DNA of 64,000 bases from Ligustrum vulgare (taxonomy: Eukaryota > Streptophyta > Magnoliopsida > Lamiales > Oleaceae), in assembly GCA_963555705.1 (NCBI GenBank), contig OY743169.1:48846124-48910123 (forward strand), read 5' to 3'. Position 1 is the first letter of the stretch, and each line of letters starts with the position of its first letter. Positions 12,371 through 23,060 of the stretch are shown in pieces. Under the pieces are notes generated by a model. It searched no databases. It saw only the letters and a program-made list of their open reading frames with translations, and was not told the origin of the DNA. The translations under genes and the position numbers were made by a program.

Positions 12371-12520
12371 AGGGATTGTTTGGCATGACTTATTCCCGTT
12401 TAAATCAGTAGAATTATCAGAATGCATTTTAAACACATTTAACTGATTTATAACTGTAAATTAGTCGAAAAATACTTATAAGTTAAAAGCTTGAAAATCT
12501 AAAGAGACCAAACATGTCCT
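12371..12520. mobile_element. Small MITE with imperfect terminal inverted repeats
   Basis: The ends AGGGATTGTTTGG and (inverted) AGGACATGTTTGG match well and are flanked by TTA/TAA, as in Tourist-like PIF/Harbinger MITEs. There is no coding capacity. It sits inside the LTR promoter region. Confidence 0.5.
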
Positions 12521-12532
12521 TAACTTCAATTC

Positions 12533-12540
12533 TATAAATA
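12533..12540 (+). promoter_or_regulatory. TATA box of the chromovirus 3' LTR
   Basis: CTATAAATAGGG is a strong plant TATA box. It lies about 12 bp after the MITE end and would start transcription around 12565-12575, at the U3/R border. Confidence 0.6.
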
Positions 12541-15443
12541 GGGACACTTAGTGCATTTTTTCACCAGATTTTCTGCTGGGAGCTTAAGGTAAGGAGAGAA
12601 AACTTCATATTTTTCATCTCTATTTCTTGATTTAACAAGTAAGAATGATGATTTCTTGTTTCTAATTAAAATTCATCATTCTCACTTGTTAAACCTAAGA
12701 AGAAAAGTAAGTTTTAAACCAGAAAACCATGGCAGATTTCGGAAGTTCACTGTTTTTGGTAAAACGAATGCTATCAGTAGCGTTCGTTCTTCACTGCCGG
12801 ATGCTTCCGACAGCCTCCTGAATAGAACAGTCTCCTGTTTTTAAAGAAAAACTGAAATATGTCATATTCTGAGCAACAATCTGATGAAAAACCTGTTTAT
12901 GCAGCAATATAATTCATATATACTCATTCTTATAAGTTCCTAACTACCAAATAACATGTAAATGCAGGATCAATTTCTAAATATTCATCAAAAAAGCAGT
13001 GAGTAAAGCAATATGTGTTTCTTTTATGATTCTTGTTGTTCGAAATCAATTATAGCTGTTTTTAGTATTTAGATCAAGTTTCTTTTATACATTATCTAAG
13101 ATGTTTGATGTTTATGATGAGAATATGTGAAAATGTAAAGTTTTGGGCTTAAGAACCTTGGAAATTGTGAAATAAGATCTACCTGCATTCTATGTTCTTG
13201 GTTTTGTATATCTAAGTACTATAAATGACTTTTTATGTTGAATCTTTTAGAAATAAGAATCTGGGTTTTCCTTAAGGCTGAAATTTAAGTTGAATTGAGA
13301 TTTGAGTAACCTAAATCCATGATCCTAACTTGATCATACATGCATCCCTCAAAAGTTGAATTCTAATAATAAAGATAATTATGCAGACATATAAATGTAT
13401 AGTATAATAAGTTTATGACTTAAGAAGTGGCTTAGACTTTATAAATTTACCAGAATTCCAGATTTTGGGTCAGTTGAAAATGTCTCTGTACAGTGATATT
13501 GATAGCCGCCTGCAGCTAGTTGTTTAGTATAGGATCAGGATATTGACAGCTTCCTGTAGTTATCAGTTTTACTTGGATTAAGTATAACATTAGAAAGTGT
13601 ATCTAAATGCCGTTTCAGATTCTTGAATAATGTTCCTTTAGTAGTAAAGTATCTTCAGATTCTAAATATGCTCATTCAAGGATGTTTTGATGTAATTCAG
13701 ATTTATATAATGATTTATAAGCTTCTTAGTTCAACTGCATGCCTATGTACATGACTTAAAGTTGATTTCAGATTTTTATCACTGCAGTTTATGAGTTAGT
13801 ACATTTTTATGGAGCTAAAGATCAAGTTATTCTTGAGCATATGAGAATTTATTTGGCACACATAGTTGCTACTACTTATATATTGTTAAATTTAAGGAAC
13901 TATACTTGCATGTATTATATTGAATAAGATGATATGTTCTATGAGAAAGAAGTGAAACATGCAGTTCCTTTTTTATACATCTTGGATGTATTGCATTCAA
14001 TTGTGATACAACATTTATGCACTTAAGTCTGAGAAGAATATTTAGACATGTGCATAATTAAGAAAGCAGAACCCTAAGTAGTTAAGTATTCACCAGTTGG
14101 GATTCTAGATGCCCAAGGGATTTCTCCCATAGTTAAGGTCACGGAAGTGAATTAAGTTTTGATTCTAATACTTCCAACAAGTTTTACAGTTTACAGTAAG
14201 CTTTATGCTTAACAAACTATCACGATATGAGATGTTTACATCTTTCCAGTTTTATGTCATGACAAGTTACGTGATAGGTGACCTTGTACCTTAATGGTAC
14301 TTGAAATTATATTGAGCGCTCTGTGAGTACTTACTCTTAGGGTAGGGGCCCAAATAATCAAGAATTTGCATTTGGAAAATAAGTGCATAGTCTTCATTAT
14401 GTGTTGTGGACTTCATGTTGAAAAGGGTATTAGGAATGATTACGAACCACTTTGTGAATTATCTCATTGTTCTCTCAAAGTTAAGGTAAAGTGCATTTAT
14501 TTACATTAGACCATGTTGATATGAATGATGTTCATATATATATATGCTTGTGTGCTTGTTTGTAGCTTTACTCACTAAGTCTCATAGCTTACAGTCTTAT
14601 TATGACTATCTTGTAGATCATGGACGCTCGGTATGTAGAGACAGTGCGCACTTGGGGAAGGACCTCAACTGATGGAAGAGAATATCATATCATTACTAAG
14701 AGGACAATATGGGCTGAACTCCCCACAAGTCCAATAGTGTACGTAAGGGATAGAAGCTATAAGACTATCCATGTCTATGATGCCCGGAGCCTCCTGCCCT
14801 TGAGAACCATCGTGTTTCTCTCTTAAGAGATGAGTGGTTTTGGGACACTTACTTTTGGGAAGGATTCCATCGCCCTACTAGTTATATCTACATGTAAGGG
14901 TAAGGGGTGTGGTGTTTTGATAAGAATTAAGGTAATTTAACCTTGAGCCACACACACACATCAAGAAGCCAGATTTTGGATGGAATGGGAACTTGATGAT
15001 TAGGGAATGGAATTCAGCATTTTGGGGAAAGTCTAGTCATGTAAACTTTTGAAAGCTTTTAAGGCAGGGCATGTAAACTTCTAAACTCTTTTGGAGAAGT
15101 GCAGTGTAATCCTTTATGTTGTGTTAATGAAGTTTTAGTTGTTATGGATATTATGTTTCCCTTTGCCCCTGTTACATATGGAAGTGGGTATGTGATGGTA
15201 TGGGTTATTAGAGAGTACCCTGCAGGATGCTATCAGTAGCGGTCTGCGGCTTGTTTCTCAGTGCAGTGTTATGCTACCAATAGCCTCCTGCAACCTACTT
15301 GTTTAAATTTATGGGAGTTAAAATGTTTTGGTACATGCATGTGACTTAGCACATTATCTACTTAGCATATATAAATATATATGAAAAAAAAAATTTGGTA
15401 AATTTTAGTATATATAGATAATTCGAGTTTTTTTTAATTTGAG

Positions 15444-15693
15444 GTGTCCACAAGAGTTGGTGTCCACAAGAATTGTCCCCACTGTACCAACACGAGTCTT
15501 TTCAGCATGCTTTCTCCTCACTCGCACGCTCCCCAAGAAAACTTCCCAGGAGGTCACCCATCCCAAAATTTCTCCAAGCCAAGCACGCTTAACTGTGGAG
15601 TTTCTAACGATGGACTTCTGAAAAAAAGGTGCACCTTGTTGGTATGAGTAGTAACTATCAATTCTCTTAAGCTTTCTTAGTTGGGGTATTACA
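15444..15693 (-). repeat. Cassandra LTR fragment with 5S rRNA-like domain
   Basis: Read on the minus strand it begins TGTAATACCCC at 15693 and contains a stretch (about 15615-15535) that resembles the internal part of plant 5S rRNA: CAGTTAAGCGTGCTTGG, then GGGATGGGTGACCTCCTGGG. That is the signature of Cassandra TRIM elements. Compared with the complete copy at 48718-49459 its far end is replaced by a doubled GTGTCCACAAGA word. It abuts the end of the pararetrovirus sequence. Confidence 0.8.
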
Positions 15694-16003
15694 TGGTTAC
15701 TTTCTTTGGACTTGGTTCATCTCTTTTAATCGTTGGTCCACCACTGCTTCCATAAGATGTACTTGTTTGTATTTTTGATTTAACTTGTTTGGTATCACCC
15801 TGTTTGGTAATTAACGATTCAAACTGAGATTCAATCTCAATTATGTTATCGCTCAATTCTTTGGTATAATTGTAATGAAATTTTGAGATTTCCATGAATT
15901 GCTTGCAACTTTCCAGGAGAGTTTCTTCTAATTGCTCAATTCCAAGTTTTATATCTTCAGCTTCCTCTGTGAGGAAGTTCGTTCGCTGTTTGGCATCTAT
16001 CAA
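15694..16003 (-). pseudogene. Start of a 3' ORF of the pararetrovirus, truncated
   Basis: An ATG at 16003 opens about 100 codons rich in Glu, Leu and Lys with a likely coiled coil (ELSDNIIEIESQFESLITKQ region). It follows the RNase H region in another frame. In caulimovirids the gene after the polymerase is often a translation transactivator; that assignment rests on position only. The open frame runs past the viral border into flanking sequence and stops at about 15689. Confidence 0.4.
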
Positions 16004-16019
16004 GGATTTTTGATATTAT

Positions 16020-17918
16020 CCATCTGCAAATTCAATATTCCTGCTTAAAAAATCTCCAAGATAATTATTGACACCTTTAATATGAACTATATCAAAATTA
16101 TAAAATGTCAAATAGGCTTGCCATCTATGGAGCCTCCTATATTGAGGTTCTGGTGGTAACTTATTTTTTACTAAGCCTGCAACTTGAGAATTATCAATTT
16201 CAACAATGAATATTTTGGATAATAAAAATAACGAAAACTTTTTTATTCCTCTGATGATTGTAACAATTCTTTCTTATGAGTAGTATAATTTATTTCTGCT
16301 TGGTTAAACATTCCACTGGAGTATATACAAATTTCATTAAGATCTGTTTTTAATATTGTTGTCCAATATTTATCCGAGGCATCAGTATTAATTATTAGAT
16401 TATCATTCTCATCTGGTAATCTTAATTTTGGAAAATTTTTACATTCTTCCTCGAGTGTTTTGACAATTTCTATGTGCTCACTACTCCATCATTTGGTAAT
16501 TGTTTTTCTGAGTAAGATCTGAATTTTATGTCTCTTTTTTGAAAAGATTTTCAATAAATCCTTCTGCATGATTTAAACATCCCAAGAATTTTTGTATTTG
16601 TTCTCTTGATTCTAATTTATCTGAAAAATTTTCTATCTTTTTAGAGATATGGGTTTGTAGTTTTATTCCTTTCTTATCTATTGATAATCCAAGAAAATCA
16701 ATTTCTTGTTTTTCTATTATAACTTTGTTTTTTAAAAGAACAATTCCTTCTTTTTTGCATTTATTTATAAATTTTATCAAATGATTTCTATGTTCTTCTC
16801 TATTATTGGAACATATCAATATATCATCAACATTGACAATTAAGAATTCATTAAATTTTCTAAATATGTTATCTATTTTTCTTTGATATATTCGTGCTGC
16901 ATTTTTTAAACCAAATGGTATAACCATCCATTCATACTTACCTTGGGGTGTACTAAATGCAGTATATTGAATACGATATCTTCTATTTTTACTTGCCAAA
17001 ATCTTGATTTACAATCAAATTTAGAATAATATTGTTTTCCCTTCGCAAGATTTATTAGTACTTCTTTATTAGGTAAAAAATATCCATCAAATTTAGTATA
17101 TTTGTTTAATTCTTTATAGTTTATCACCATTCTAGTTTTTCCTCTTTTTTGTTCAGAATGTTTCATTACCATGAAAGCTGGACTACTATGGAGTCCATTA
17201 CTATGTCTGATTAATTTTGTGGTTAAGTAGTTCTTTTATTTGAGTTTTAAATTCTTGTGTATCTTGTATAGTATACATCATTGGCCTAACTCTTATAATA
17301 ACATTTTCTGTTAGCTCTATTTTAACTCTGGGATGATATGATTTCCAAAATGATAATGGATTTTCTCCATATACTTTTTCTAATTGATCAATGATTTTTT
17401 CCATACTTATTGTTATATTTGTTTTCAAAACTTTTTTATACATTATTCTTTTATTTTTTATTTCATTTTGTGTAATTGGTTTTTCCTCCCATTTATCACC
17501 ACGCTGTGTTGGCTGAACTCTGTAAGGTCTAAATTTTCTTGGTATTTTTAGTAAATGTCTGCAAGGTGTTTGTAACATATCATGTAATTATTTTATTTGT
17601 AATACTGAAATTGTTGTATAAAGTCATTTCCTAGTAATATATCATATTCTAATTTGTTATAACTATATATCTTATTCACAACTAGTTGTTTACTTCCTAG
17701 TATTATGTCTATGTTATCAGCACTATTGATTATCTGAGTATTTTCTCCTGTTACTCTTGTAATTTTTATCTTTCCATTAGTATTCCATGATTTTATTAAG
17801 AAATTTTTGAATATTGTTATATCACTTCGTGTGTCTATTAATGCACATGTTGTTATATTTGTTTCAACATTAGTAACTTGAATATAAACAGCTAATGAAA
17901 ACTTATGTGGTTATTCAT
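16020..17918 (-). pseudogene. Pararetrovirus polymerase: retropepsin-like domain, RT, RNase H
   Basis: Begins at an ATG (17918-17916) that touches the upstream stop (TAAATG). A retropepsin-like stretch has CALIDTRSD, with Arg where the catalytic triplet has Gly, and ends in DILLGNDF (about 17640). A linker follows, with NPLSFW (about 17365). RT shows RMVINYKELN (17140-17110) and a catalytic box VNVDD (about 16823-16828) where Tyr-Ile/Val-Asp-Asp is usual. RNase H has NTDASDKYW (about 16385). Frameshifts occur near 17895, 17200 and 16975, and stops are frequent after 16500. In a live virus this would be cytoplasmic reverse transcription of the pregenomic RNA; here it cannot work. Confidence 0.85.
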
Positions 17919-18290
17919 TTATTCAGCTTTTCTACATAGTATAGTTTGACCATTATGAGTTATATATAATCCTTCACGTTTTATACTATAATCTTCTAGT
18001 CCATCTAGGAAGCTCATTCCTAATAACACATGAGGATTTACCATACTGTTATCTACATGACATGGTACTAAGAGATTCATTCCTCCTATTTTATTGGTAC
18101 TTTAACTTCAAGTTCAATCATATGTATTTGTCCATCAAAATTTATATATCTATATGGATCAGTTATATGAGATATTAGTCATTTATTCTTGTTTGAAGCT
18201 ATATGACATTCACTAGCTCCCGTGTCAATTAATATATTTGATCCTTTTATATGTCTTTTCCATTGAAATATTCTCCTTCTATTTTCATAT
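17919..18290 (-). pseudogene. First retropepsin domain of the pararetrovirus
   Basis: SNILIDTGASECHI (about 18240-18200) keeps the intact Asp-Thr-Gly triplet. The domain ends HVLLGMSFLDG, the usual retropepsin C-terminal Leu-Leu-Gly loop. A TGA near 18180 and a one-base loss near 18090 break it. The frame ends TAA at 17921-17919, directly followed by the ATG of the polymerase ORF. It appears attached to the end of the coat-movement polyprotein. A second retropepsin-like domain opens the next ORF. Confidence 0.7.
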
Positions 18291-18339
18291 TTTCGGCATT
18301 TCTTTGAAGTTTTATTTCTCTTGTATTACTAGTTTCTCC

Positions 18340-19180
18340 TTATTGTTTTATATTGGGAAAATTTGTTGATCTTCTAATTAATCTGCCATATTCAAATGTT
18401 ATGTTATTATTAGGGTATTCTTCTTCTCTTAACTCTATAATTTCTGGTTTATTTTTTGTTATAATAAGTTCATAGTTTCTTATGACTAAACTTATTTGTT
18501 TATCTGGTTCCATAGCTTTACCAAAATCTTTGCATTCTTTATGAATTTCAATATATGGTTTTTTAGAATAAATGTTTCCATAATTTGAATTAGTAAATGT
18601 ATATAATGCCTTATATTCTATAGTCATAATTTTATCTCCTAATTCCATTATATCATCTTTATGTAATTTGAAATATAGTCCTAAAACTTCATTAAAATTT
18701 CTTTCTTTTAATGATATACAATACTATAGGTAACATGTAAATATTGATTTCTTATATGCTAGATTTCCTTCTACTGTTCCTAAATGAGTGTCTTTTAAAT
18801 TTATAATTATTGCATCAAGTAAACTTACAGTCAAAGGCGAATCTAATTCTTCTCTAAACAAGGATTTAAACATTATTTGGATACATGCTAAACAAACATA
18901 TGGATCTTTTCACTTTATTTTCTATTTATCTTTGTTAATAGTTCGGTAACCGTATTTTTTGTTAAAAGATTTAATTTTTGTGTTCCTTGAATAGTTCTAA
19001 CATCTATTACCCTTTCAATTTTATGATATTTATTTATTACTACTCTTTCTCTTTTCCATATTCTGTCTAATATTTCCCATTTTCCTATTTTCAAATGTAA
19101 TGATAAGTTTTGTATTTTTCTGAACTTATTATTGTCGAAAGTTATTTTTAATCCATAACCTTCTATTCCTTCATATTCTT
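18340..19180 (-). pseudogene. 30K-superfamily movement protein region of the pararetrovirus
   Basis: The minus strand reads LKIGKWEILDRIW, later DSPLTVSLLDA and LGTVEGNLAYKK, which look like the beta-strand core of the caulimovirid 30K movement proteins. These open plasmodesmata for cell-to-cell spread. There is a TAG near 18725 within the core and further damage upstream. It lies between coat protein and the first retropepsin. Confidence 0.7.
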
Positions 19181-19189
19181 ATTTATCTA

Positions 19190-20487
19190 TGTTCTTTTCT
19201 ATTTCTTCTATTTCTCTATTCTGAATCTGATTCATTGCTTTCTGAATCTGTTTCACTTATATAGAATTCTTGATCACAGTATTCTTCAATGTCAGATATT
19301 TTACTTAGTTCACTTTCTATTTCTAGATATTCTTTTTGTAATATTTTAACCTTCTTTTTGTTACAAGCAGGGCTTATATGTCCTATTTCTCCACAATTCC
19401 AACACTTGCATTGACTTTTGTCTTTTTTATAAGTTCTATTTTTCTGTTTTTTATTTGGGTTATATCTTCTTTTGTAATATCTTCTCTTAGGTTTTATATA
19501 TCTTTTCCTAAAGTTTCTGAATTTTTTAAACTTTCTATTTTTATATTTTCTTTTATTATTATTTCTTCTTTCAGGGTTACATCCTCATTGGGTAGATTTT
19601 TCCATATCTTCACAACATATTCTAGTTAATTTCCTGATTTCTTTAATAATTATCTTTGCTGACATATATATGCTAATCTTTCAAATAGGAATTTTATCAT
19701 TGATCCTAATGTTCTAGGTATTTTAGGGTTGTTTCTGATAAATTTTTCAAATTCTATTCTAAAGTATATTCCCCATGAACCTGGTAATTTATTGTAATAC
19801 ATATTTCTGTATACTTCTTGATTTTCATTACTATAGAATTGGAGACAATAGTATTCTTTGAATTCACAAGTGTATTCTTTGATTTTCACACATCACATAT
19901 TGTTAAATTTATTAATCTCATTCTTGCATTATCTTTTTCTCTAATTGATTCTGTTTCAGCATTACTTATCAAATTTTCTCCTAAAAATTCATCTGCAATA
20001 TAATCTACTAACTTTTCTATACCTTTTCTATCTGATTTTATTAGTTCTGTTTGTACATTTTTTCTTATTAATACTTTTGTATCATTACTTATTCATTCCC
20101 ACCAATTCCTGACACGTCCTTCAAAAGATGATGTTTAAAGTCTATTATTCTTTCAGTATTTTTCCATGTGTCATCTTTATTGTATAAAAAGAACAATATC
20201 ATTGAATCTGCCCAAGTTAATAAGGCTTTTTAGTATCTATTTTACAATTCATATCTAGTTTTGTTCCCCCATGATTAATAGGTTTATCGTAATTATTATT
20301 TGGTTTAAATCTATCTTCATATTTATTCTATCATAATATTTGGTCCAAGTGTATCTCTGATTCTATCATAATATTGTCGGTGTGGTTTACTATATAATGA
20401 TGCATAATTTTCATCTGAATCTGGTAATTCTTGTTTGGAAGTTCCTACTAGAGCTGGGCTAGGTGCTCCTCCAGTACTCATTAAAAC
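19190..20487 (-). pseudogene. Pararetrovirus coat protein with zinc knuckle
   Basis: Core sequence around 19889-19650 includes YYNKLPGSWG, a typical caulimovirid coat-protein stretch. A CX2CX4HX4C knuckle (CWNCGEIGHISPAC, about 19403-19362) follows, then a Lys-rich patch and an acidic, Ser-rich tail (ETDSESNESDSE). The knuckle binds viral RNA during packaging in relatives. The 5' part at 20487-20323 is cut off from its upstream piece by the hAT-type insertion. Several stops and shifts interrupt the frame. Confidence 0.8.
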
Positions 20488-21373
20488 CAGTGTTCTAAAA
20501 TGCGGTAAAATGCGCCGCATACGCGCATGTAGGCGCAATGCGCCACATAAACGCCTCGCATAGGCTAATTGCGCAACAAAAGGCGTTTAAAGGGAAAAAA
20601 ATCGGTCCAAACCAGTAAAACTGGTCAAAAACCGATTTCTAGACTAGTTAAACCGGCAAAAAACTGGTTTGAAAAAATTATTCCCTTTTTTTTATTTTTG
20701 AAATAGAAAAAAACTATTAATACTAAATGTTTCATGGTGTCGCAATAGCAACCCCAAACCCACTTTGCAGATGGAAAGCACTTTGCAAATGAAAAGCATC
20801 TCCCAGCATAGCCCTTTATATAGAAATTGAGTCACTGTTCACGCCTTTCTATTCGATGTGGGATTGATGCATATTCCCTTATTTTTTTTGTCTTTATATT
20901 TTCAGTTTCACAAAATTGAACAAAGTAGCCGTTGGTGCAATTGGCATTGGCGCTGACAAGCCCACCATCATTACACGGGTTCGACTCCCAGGAGGCTGGT
21001 TTAGAGTTTTTTTTTTTTTTTTTAATTTTTTCTTCTATTATTTCTATGCTTTTCCATTTTTTTTAAAAAAAAAATACAAAACAACCCCTCTATTTTAAAA
21101 ATTATTTTTTCTTTTCATTCTCTTTTATTTATTAAAATCTCCAAATATTTGTATAAAAAAAATTATTTATTAATTATGAAATTAAATAATTTTTATGTGG
21201 AAAAATCTAATTTTTATATAAAAAAATCTATTTAATGTGTTAAAATAAGTAAAATAATATTAATAATACGAAACGCATTATGATGTCTATTCTTCGCATT
21301 GGTACGCCTAAACCTGTGATTCTTGATTCTCGACCTCGCCGCCTCGCAATGCATTACGCCTTTTTGAACATTG
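20488..21373. mobile_element. Non-autonomous hAT-type element (886 bp) in the pararetrovirus
   Basis: The ends CAGTGTTCTAAAATGCG and (inverted) CAATGTTCAAAAAGGCG form an imperfect inverted repeat. They are flanked by a perfect 8-bp duplication ATTAAAAC at 20480-20487 and 21374-21381, as hAT elements make. There is no transposase. Subterminal regions are rich in GCGC/GCGTAT words. A tRNA-like segment and a long T run lie inside. Confidence 0.8.
20925..21018 (+). repeat. tRNA-derived (SINE-like) segment inside the hAT-type element
   Basis: A 70-nt stretch has a good B box (GGTTCGACTCC, 20979-20989) and a weaker A box (TGGTGCAATTGG, about 20932-20943). Short AGCC/GGCT ends could pair. It is followed by some 18 T residues. 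This fits the head of a tRNA-derived SINE or a pseudo-tRNA; the anticodon arm is not convincing enough to call a tRNA gene. Confidence 0.45.
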
Positions 21374-21381
21374 ATTAAAAC

Positions 21382-22242
21382 TTGATATTCATTAAAATTT
21401 TCTAGGCTTAGTTGGTCAAAATTTTCTATAAGTAAATCTAATTCTTCATTCATTTTTATCTTGTTTTTCTTCATTTTTTTCTTTAGCTTTTAATTTTCCT
21501 AAAGTTTTTTCTTTGGATTTTTGTAATTCTAATTCTTCTTCTAGTATTTTTGGTAATATGTTTTTTCTAAATTCATCATCCATACTTCCTACTTCTATTA
21601 TAATTTTTTCTTGTTCAAAGTGTTTCTTTCCTATTCTGAGTATTTCTTTTCCTATGAGTTTTTTGTCTATCTTCTTATCTTTGTTTTTGTTATTTTCTTT
21701 GAATTCTCTAATCTCTAATTTTAGTATATTTATATCATTTCTTACTTCTTTTAATTCATTTCTTATTTCTTGAAAATCACTTATTAATGATTTTATTAAT
21801 ATTTTTAGATCTTCAATGTATTTACTTATTGACATTTTATACTTTTTGTTTAATAGTTTGAGGTTTTTTTTACCTTAAATAGTCTGTCGTACATATCATC
21901 TATATTTATTTCTAATTTTTTGATTCTTTCTTCTATTGATATGATCATTTCATTTTCATTCTTCCTTATTTTCTCATTTAACTTATCTATTTTTCCTATG
22001 ATTATTTCAATTTTATCTTGATTAATTAATTCTCCTGATTTTCTTTGGAATTCTTTCAAGATTTCTTCATCTATATTTTTAACTTCTCCTTAACTTCTCC
22101 TATCATATATTTTAATTCTTTAAATTGTATTGTTAGTTTACTTTGAATATTTTGTAATTTTTCTTTAATAATCATATCTTGTATATTTAACTGTTGTAAT
22201 TTTTCAATGGCCAATTTATCTAATATGTTTATATTTTTATAT
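21382..22242 (-). pseudogene. Coiled-coil region of the pararetrovirus polyprotein
   Basis: Frames at 22059-21850 and 21835-21446 encode Lys/Glu/Ile-rich, strongly heptad-like sequence (for example IRNELKEVRNDINILKLEI). The place is between the N-terminal ORF and the coat protein. It could be a virion-associated or scaffold part. It is bounded on one side by the gypsy insertion (duplication GTTTG at 22243-22247) and on the other by the hAT-type element. Confidence 0.6.
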
Positions 22243-22247
22243 GTTTG

Positions 22248-23024
22248 TGTAATACCACTTATTTTGTTTTACGTACCTTCTTGAATTTCACGTAATTTTA
22301 TGTTGATGCGATTACAAATTATGTAATTGATTATTATTATTATTAATTGAATTATTTTGCAGTGGAAGAACTTGGACGCCGGCTCGATCAATGTACCAAT
22401 TTGAAAGATTATAAATTGGTTATTTAAATTAGTTACGTGCAATTCTATGTAAATAATTGTTTTATTGCCTCAGCATGTTATTTTCTATTTTATTATGCCA
22501 ATTTGAAATTTGGGGGAAAAGTGTAGTGTCAATCGAGGGTAAATAAAACTTATAAACTTACTTAAACAAAAGAGAAGAGTTGAGGGACTGATTTGCAAAT
22601 TTCAAAAGATTAAAAACCTTAACCTAACCTAATCACTCTCACTCACGCCCCTCACTCTATCTCACGATCTCACTCTCTGTCGCGGTACCTCTCTCTCCCT
22701 CTCGCGACCTCCGGCTCTCTCTCTGTCTCTCACGATCGCTCTCCCTCTCCCCGCTTGCGCACCGACACCGGCCACAACAACCCAGCCTCCACCACTTTCC
22801 AGCCTCGGTGAGGCTCTTCTCCTTGCCACAGCGAACTCACACGAACGCACACACCCGCACGCGCAAACTCACGGGTTCACACACTGATTCACACACACCC
22901 AAGCACATAAATGGATATGAGATGCTATTAATTATGTAGTACATACGGAATTTCAGATTATGAGTTGTTTAGATATTTGAATTTTAAGTTGCTAATTTGG
23001 GATTTTGGACAATGTGTGTGTGTA

Positions 23025-23060
<36 letters not shown>

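Larger units (their letters stand above)
8700..15440 (+). mobile_element. 5'-truncated Ty3/gypsy chromovirus (Tekay/Del-like)
   Basis: The element lacks its 5' LTR, gag and protease and starts inside pol. It continues through RT, RNase H, integrase and a chromodomain to a polypurine tract (about 11641-11655) and a 3' LTR that begins TGTAACGCC at 11656. The right end of the LTR is not clear; it fades before a Cassandra LTR piece at about 15444. Confidence 0.8.
11656..15440 (+). repeat. 3' LTR of the truncated chromovirus (right end uncertain)
   Basis: Starts TGTAACGCCCC. It holds no credible gene; a 68-codon open stretch at 14620-14826 shows no family features. A TATA box lies at 12533-12540 and a MITE at 12371-12520. 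Short GATAGC/CCTCCTG words recur near 12770, 13500 and 15225-15290. No second LTR copy is present in the window, so the length (up to about 3.8 kb) is an estimate. Confidence 0.6.

Noticed and set aside
14620..14826. 68-codon frame in the chromovirus LTR
   Set aside because: No motif, no context, inside LTR sequence.
15535..15615. A functional 5S rRNA gene
   Set aside because: Only the internal part is 5S-like and it is interrupted; the context is a Cassandra LTR.
20925..20997. A tRNA gene
   Set aside because: B box is good but the A box and the anticodon arm are poor, and a T run follows as in SINEs.
22662..22850. 62-codon Arg-rich frame in the LTR, repeated at 29568-29756
   Set aside because: Complement of the CT-rich LTR leader; identical only because the LTRs are identical.
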